From Anaerolineae bacterium (lineage in GTDB: Bacteria > Chloroflexota > Anaerolineae > Aggregatilineales > Phototrophicaceae), in the NCBI GenBank assembly GCA_023382675.1, contig JAHDWN010000007.1, forward strand, positions 30,072 through 94,071: a stretch of 64,000 nucleotides of DNA. Reading direction: 5' to 3'. The notes below the pieces were generated by a model. The model saw only the letters and a program-made list of their open reading frames with translations. It did no database searches and was not told the DNA's origin. The position numbers and the translations under genes were made by a program. Shown here piece by piece: positions 61,001 through 64,000 of this stretch (positions are counted from its first letter, which is position 1; each line of letters opens with the position of its first letter).

Positions 61001-61442
61001 CATCGGTGCAGCCAATTTCGCTCTGGTAGCTGCCGGGCACATTGACGATCAGGGAGTTGACATCATCGGTGATCCATCCCGTATTCGCATCGAAGAAGAA
61101 GGTCACGGTTCGCTCTTCTTCAAGCACCAGCGGGATATTCGGCCCGTTCTGTTCCGCGCCTGCGCCATAGTTCAGATCCCACGAGTCGTTGAGTGCAGCC
61201 TTGTACTCGTACTCCCCGGCTGGCAGGACGAAGCTGGCTTCCCAGAGCTGATCCTCTTCGTCAAAGGTCAAATGCGTCAGCGCGCATTCGGGCTGCCAAT
61301 CCCCCGGGCAGCCAAGTGCCGATTGGATGGTACCGGCGATGGTGACGCTGTCCGGCACGTTCACAGCCTGAGCCAGAACCCAGGCATTTGAAAACAGAAT
61401 CAACAACAAACTCAGGCATACGTAAAGTGAACGCCGTTTCAT
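58092..61442 (-). CDS. Secreted type I pullulanase (GH13)
   Basis: Hydrolyses alpha-1,6 links of pullulan and branched starch outside the cell. 1116 aa. Signal peptide 1-25 (LLLILFSNAWVLAQA). Two X25-type repeats follow (about 30-125 and 130-235, each with GCPGDW or GCTDDW and LNYGAGAEQNG or LNWGANGAQNG), then a CBM48-like region (about 370-470) and the GH13 barrel: FNWGYDPYHF, VVMDVVYNHT, nucleophile Asp in DGFRFDLMGHH (near residue 710), acid Glu in VYGEGWNFG, and VSAHDNETIFD. The C-terminal beta domain ends the protein. Confidence 0.92.
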   Translation of the reverse strand: MKRRSLYVCLSLLLILFSNAWVLAQAVNVPDSVTIAGTIQSALGCPGDWQPECALTHLTFDEEDQLWEASFVLPAGEYEYKAALNDSWDLNYGAGAEQNGPNIPLVLEEERTVTFFFDANTGWITDDVNSLIVNVPGSYQSEIGCTDDWAPTCLRSWLQDPDGDGVFTFRTEAIPAGAFEAKVAADQSWALNWGANGAQNGANIPFVVPEDNTLVEFVFNTSDHVMTINVGGEAASTLVGNLFTAQAHWVTADTILWDIGRVPGASYRLHYSLDGALELTEAGIAGGDFIELTPDRAGVTDEIAAKFPQLARFSAFKLKPEDLAAVPEILKGQIAIDGVTQQGLLLGATLLQFPGVLDDLYTYDGPLGVTWNGDVPTLSVWAPTARSVKLHLFADSSADATATVLDMTHDAEHGVWSITGASDWNYQYYLYEVEVYARSENAVVTNLVTDPYSLSLSMNSTRSQIVNLDDPALMPDGWLETEKPPLAAPEDIVVYELHVRDFSITDQTVRPDYRGTFMAFTEAESDGMKHLRALAEAGLTHIHLLPSFDIATINENAAERTEPNMDELAEFGPASPEQQALIEPIRELDGFNWGYDPYHFNAPEGSYSTEPEGAVRIREFRSMVQSLNQAGLRVVMDVVYNHTNASGQAEKSVFDRIVPGYYHRLNADGGVETSTCCQNTATEHAMMGRFMVDSVVMWATAYKVDGFRFDLMGHHMVSDMEAVRAALDALTPAAGGVDGSAVYVYGEGWNFGEVANNARGVNATQLNLPGTGIGTFNDRLRDAVRGGGPFSPIRNQGFATGLSLEPNGATEGDEAAQANRLLLHMDQIRVGLAGNLRDYTFTDSLGGQVTGADIDYNGNPAGYTLDPQENIVYVSAHDNETIFDALMAKAPETWTLADRIRMNNLALSVVMFSQGVPFFHAGDDILRSKSFDRNSYNSGDWFNRLDWSYQTNNFGVGLPPAGDNEGNWELVAPLLENPDLHAAADDIQFANGVFREWLQIRRSSPLFRLHTAEEVQARVRFFNTGINQTPGLIAMMLDDTTGEDLDPNYGLIMVIFNATPETQTLTIQELGAFEWDLHPVLAESVDLVVREATEESGIFTVPARTTAVFVVGQRQR

Positions 61443-61538
61443 TGCTTTTCCTTCTAACTATGAACACCCGCGGTGAACGCGGATTTGCCACAAGTATAGG
61501 AACCTGGCACGCGCTTTTGCCAATGTTTTCATGACAGC

Positions 61539-62198
61539 TTACGGGAAGTTGCTGGCGCTCGCGTCTGTAATGTATTTTTCCAGGCGCTTGCGGGCTTCTT
61601 TGCTCAAATGCGATTTCTTGAGCCAATCCTTGAGAAATGCGGTGGCTTGAGCAGGATAAACCACGAGCAGATTTTCCGCCATGTAGAGGATTTGCCACTC
61701 TTCCGTCTGTTCAAGAAAAACTGATTTGATCCACTCATAGGCGCGCGCGTCATCCTTGGCAACATCCGCAAGCAGTCCGGCTGCGGTTGTGCGCGAGTCA
61801 CCTTTTTGCGCGTGGGCGAAGGCCAGCAGTTCATCCGTGATGGATGGAGGCATATTGCTTACTGCGACGAATGCCGCGCTCGATATGATCGTTTCATCAT
61901 CTTCGTCGGAGATAATCTTGAGCAATCGGGGTACAACATCCGTCACCTGCCACTGACCGAGCAAGCGGATAGCATTGATCGGTGCCCACCCGCCGCCAAA
62001 GCCGGTGTCCTCGTAGAGTTCTTCCATGTCGAGAATCTCGTACAGCCAGGGGATAATCTCGTCTTTTTGTGCTTCCAGCAGGCGCGCGATGCCTTCCGGG
62101 CGCTTCGACTCGGTAAACAACACCCACGCGGCCTTGTGGCGCGGATGATTCGCGTCTTTAATGGCTTCGCGCCAGATGGCAATTTTCTCGTCACTCAT
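61539..62198 (-). CDS. HEAT-repeat-like protein
   Basis: 219 aa from ATG 62198, with GAGGAG nine bases upstream. All helical, with repeat-like segments: APINAIRLLGQWQVTDVV, ISSAAFVAVSNMPPSITDE, and RTTAAGLLADVAKDDARAY. No enzyme motif. Probably a protein-binding scaffold. Confidence 0.6.
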   Translation of the reverse strand: MSDEKIAIWREAIKDANHPRHKAAWVLFTESKRPEGIARLLEAQKDEIIPWLYEILDMEELYEDTGFGGGWAPINAIRLLGQWQVTDVVPRLLKIISDEDDETIISSAAFVAVSNMPPSITDELLAFAHAQKGDSRTTAAGLLADVAKDDARAYEWIKSVFLEQTEEWQILYMAENLLVVYPAQATAFLKDWLKKSHLSKEARKRLEKYITDASASNFP

Positions 62199-62273
62199 GG
62201 GCACATCTCCTCAGTTGTGACACGACTTCTCAGCCAGGATAAGTCGATCATGGCGCATCGCACAACGAGAATC

Positions 62274-62301
62274 AAAAAGGCGTGCCCTGGTGAGCACGCC
62301 T
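62274..62301 (-). terminator. Intrinsic terminator of the DEAD-box helicase gene
   Basis: On the minus strand an 8-bp stem (AGGCGTGC / GCACGCCT, loop of 8) followed by a run of five T, about 25 bases past the helicase stop. Confidence 0.75.
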
Positions 62302-62325
62302 CTGTTCATATCTCGCATACGCCTC

Positions 62326-64000
62326 TTAACGCACGCGCTCGCGATAGCCGCGCTTGCGTGGACGCTCATAGCCATCGCCATCACCACGTGGGCGGCGCGG
62401 TGGACGCGACTCCTCATCCGCGACGCGCACGCGCGCAGGCACGCCACGCAGGGTGATGCGGTTGGCATCGCGCAGGATGCGCTCCACATATTCCTCACGC
62501 ACGTCAAAGAAGGCCTGGCGCGCCTCAAGATCGATTGCGCCAATGCTTTTGCCAGGGATATTGGCCTCGCTGGCAACCGCGCCGACGATGTCGCCCGGCT
62601 GGACACCATCCGCGCGACCGGCATCGATCGTCAAGCGCACCATCCCGGCTTCGCGGCCCGTGCGCCGGCGGGTCGGACGGTCATCGAAGCGGTCAAACCG
62701 GTCGCGACGCTCAAACCCATCGCGACGCTCATAACCACCCCGTCGTTCACGGCGTTCGCGCCGCTCATCGTGCGGACGTTCGACGACTTCGTGAACATCA
62801 TCCAGCGGGCGCAGCGCCTCGACCGCACGTGCCATCTGCATCAATGCGGCAGCGATTTCCGTCGGATCAAGACCGTTTTCGGCCAGCCTGGCGATTATCT
62901 CGCGCTCGCGCGCCAGTTCTTCGCTGCCCATCATCGTCTGCAAGCGCTCGATAAAGCGGGTATCCCGAACGGCGAGCACGTCGTCGCGCGCAGGGAGTTT
63001 GCCCCGTTCAATCGGCTGGCGCGTGTAACGTTCGATAGTCTTGAGCAGGCGATGTTCGCGCGGTGTCACCAGGGTAATGGCGACACCCTCACGCCCAGCG
63101 CGACCTGTGCGGCCAATGCGATGCACGTAATCTTCCGGGTCGAAGGGAATATCGAAATTGAAGACGTGTGACACGCTTTCAATGTCGAGGCCGCGCGCCA
63201 TCACATCAGTGGCGACCAGAGTCGTCACCCAACCCTGACGGAAACGGCGCATAATCGTCTCGCGTACGTCCTGTGCCAGATCGCCATGGATGGCTTCGAC
63301 CGGATAGCCGCGCCCAATGAGCGTTTCCGCGAGCGCTGCCGCGCCGAGCTTTGTCCGCGTGAAAATCAGCGCGCTCTTGACATCTTCGACTTCGAGCAGC
63401 CGCATCAAAACTGCTTCTTTGTCGTCCTGGCGCACCATGTAATAGCGCTGCTCGGTCTGCTCGACGGTCAGCGTTTTGCGTTCGATGCGCACGGTCGCCG
63501 GTTCGCGCATATAGCTGCGCGCCAGCCTGAGCACTTCTGTCGGGAACGTCGCCGAAAAAAGCGCCGTCTGTCGCTCGGCAGGTGTTTGATTGAGGATCGT
63601 CTCTACATCTTCCGCGAAGCCCAGGTCGAGCATCCGGTCGGCCTCATCGAGCACAACCGTTTCGACATGGCTAAGGTTGAGCACCCCACGATTCAGCAGG
63701 TCGAGCACGCGCCCCGGCGTCCCGACAACGATCTGCGCGCCTTCGCGCAGCTTCTTGATTTGTCTGGAATAGGCAGAGCCACCATAGATCGGTGCAATGC
63801 GCGCACCGCGATACTTGCCGTACTGCTCGACGGCTTCGGCGACCTGCAAGGCCAGTTCTCGCGTGGGCGTGAGCACAATGCCGCGCACGCCGTCCCCCAT
63901 CAGGTCGAGCCGCTGGAGCATCGGCAGCGCGAATGCTGCCGTCTTGCCCGTCCCGGTCTGCGCCTGCCCCAATACATCCCGCCCATCCAGCAATGACGGA
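62326..64000 (-). CDS. DEAD-box RNA helicase with DbpA-type RNA-binding domain, 5' partial
   Basis: ATP-dependent RNA helicase, cut at its N-terminus by the window edge; codons for PS-LLDGRDVLG run to 64000, so the Q motif lies outside. Motifs seen: AQTGTGKT (I), TPTRELA (Ia), TPGR (Ib), DEAD (II), SAT (III), and HRIGRTGRAGR (VI). The C-terminus has an Arg-rich linker (RRERRERRGGYERRD) and a DbpA/CsdA RNA-binding domain (MVRLTIDAGRADGVQPGDIV). Likely a cold-shock or ribosome-assembly helicase. Confidence 0.93.
   Translation of the reverse strand, partial: PSLLDGRDVLGQAQTGTGKTAAFALPMLQRLDLMGDGVRGIVLTPTRELALQVAEAVEQYGKYRGARIAPIYGGSAYSRQIKKLREGAQIVVGTPGRVLDLLNRGVLNLSHVETVVLDEADRMLDLGFAEDVETILNQTPAERQTALFSATFPTEVLRLARSYMREPATVRIERKTLTVEQTEQRYYMVRQDDKEAVLMRLLEVEDVKSALIFTRTKLGAAALAETLIGRGYPVEAIHGDLAQDVRETIMRRFRQGWVTTLVATDVMARGLDIESVSHVFNFDIPFDPEDYVHRIGRTGRAGREGVAITLVTPREHRLLKTIERYTRQPIERGKLPARDDVLAVRDTRFIERLQTMMGSEELAREREIIARLAENGLDPTEIAAALMQMARAVEALRPLDDVHEVVERPHDERRERRERRGGYERRDGFERRDRFDRFDDRPTRRRTGREAGMVRLTIDAGRADGVQPGDIVGAVASEANIPGKSIGAIDLEARQAFFDVREEYVERILRDANRITLRGVPARVRVADEESRPPRRPRGDGDGYERPRKRGYRERVR

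Noticed and set aside
1-64000. CRISPR arrays, transposases, tRNA or rRNA genes
   Set aside because: No regularly spaced repeats, transposase-like proteins or conserved RNA gene sequences were seen by eye; a covariance search could still find a missed tRNA.

Overview
The window reads as chromosomal DNA of a high-GC bacterium, most likely a Chloroflexota member of the Anaerolineae type. That placement is inferred from overall style: large Thr/Pro-linker lipoproteins, TIR_2 proteins with extra domains, an MGDG-synthase-like glycosyltransferase, paired Wzz-like proteins and a SAM-I riboswitch on metK. No rRNA or tRNA is present to prove it. Genes are dense, many overlap by 1-20 bases, and GTG and TTG starts are common. 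No CRISPR array, transposase or tRNA was seen. The first gene (molybdenum hydroxylase) and the last gene (DEAD-box helicase) are cut by the window edges.

Layout. 0-7.7 kb: end of a fused [2Fe-2S]/molybdopterin dehydrogenase, galE, a LysM lipoprotein, an unusual TIR-uracil-DNA-glycosylase fusion, and aspartate kinase preceded by a Thr/Met-rich leader peptide and an intrinsic terminator (apparent attenuator). 7.9-15.1 kb: a second TIR protein with C-terminal membrane helices in AT-richer DNA, then an SOS-type mutasome operon (imuA, imuB, a DUF6504-like gene, dnaE2). A degenerate copy of the 5' end of the next glycosyltransferase lies on the far side of this operon, so the operon is bracketed by direct repeats. 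15-24.5 kb: glycolipid-type glycosyltransferase, class IV aminotransferase, methyltransferases, histidine kinase, phosphoribosyltransferase, an ABC ATPase, a membrane protein, and metK under a SAM-I riboswitch.

24.8-40.3 kb is a polysaccharide region: Wzz-like protein and a degenerate BY-kinase, hydrolase, rmlA, HAD phosphatase, rmlB, unknown genes, a zinc-ribbon/PLD protein, rmlD, several glycosyltransferases, rnhB, a second Wzz-like protein and a secreted PPC-domain protein. 40.3-50.3 kb is mixed metabolism: cyclase-family hydrolase, SDR, enoyl-CoA hydratase, LMW phosphatase with bactofilin, MFS transporter, response regulator, isocitrate dehydrogenase. 50.3-56.2 kb: glycerol-1-phosphate-dehydrogenase-like gene divergent from an operon of a glutamate-cysteine-ligase-like enzyme, a membrane GT2, a WecD-like acetyltransferase and a WecE aminotransferase. 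RmlA and RmlB can feed both dTDP-rhamnose (RmlD) and dTDP-Fuc4NAc (WecE/WecD), so the two sugar regions are probably linked. 56.3-64 kb: RNase J, a secreted pullulanase, a HEAT-like protein and a DEAD-box helicase.

The strongest leads are the TIR-UDG fusion that has lost all four iron-sulfur ligands, the Thr/Met attenuator before lysC, the repeat-bracketed mutasome operon, and the GCL-like enzyme in the Fuc4NAc operon.
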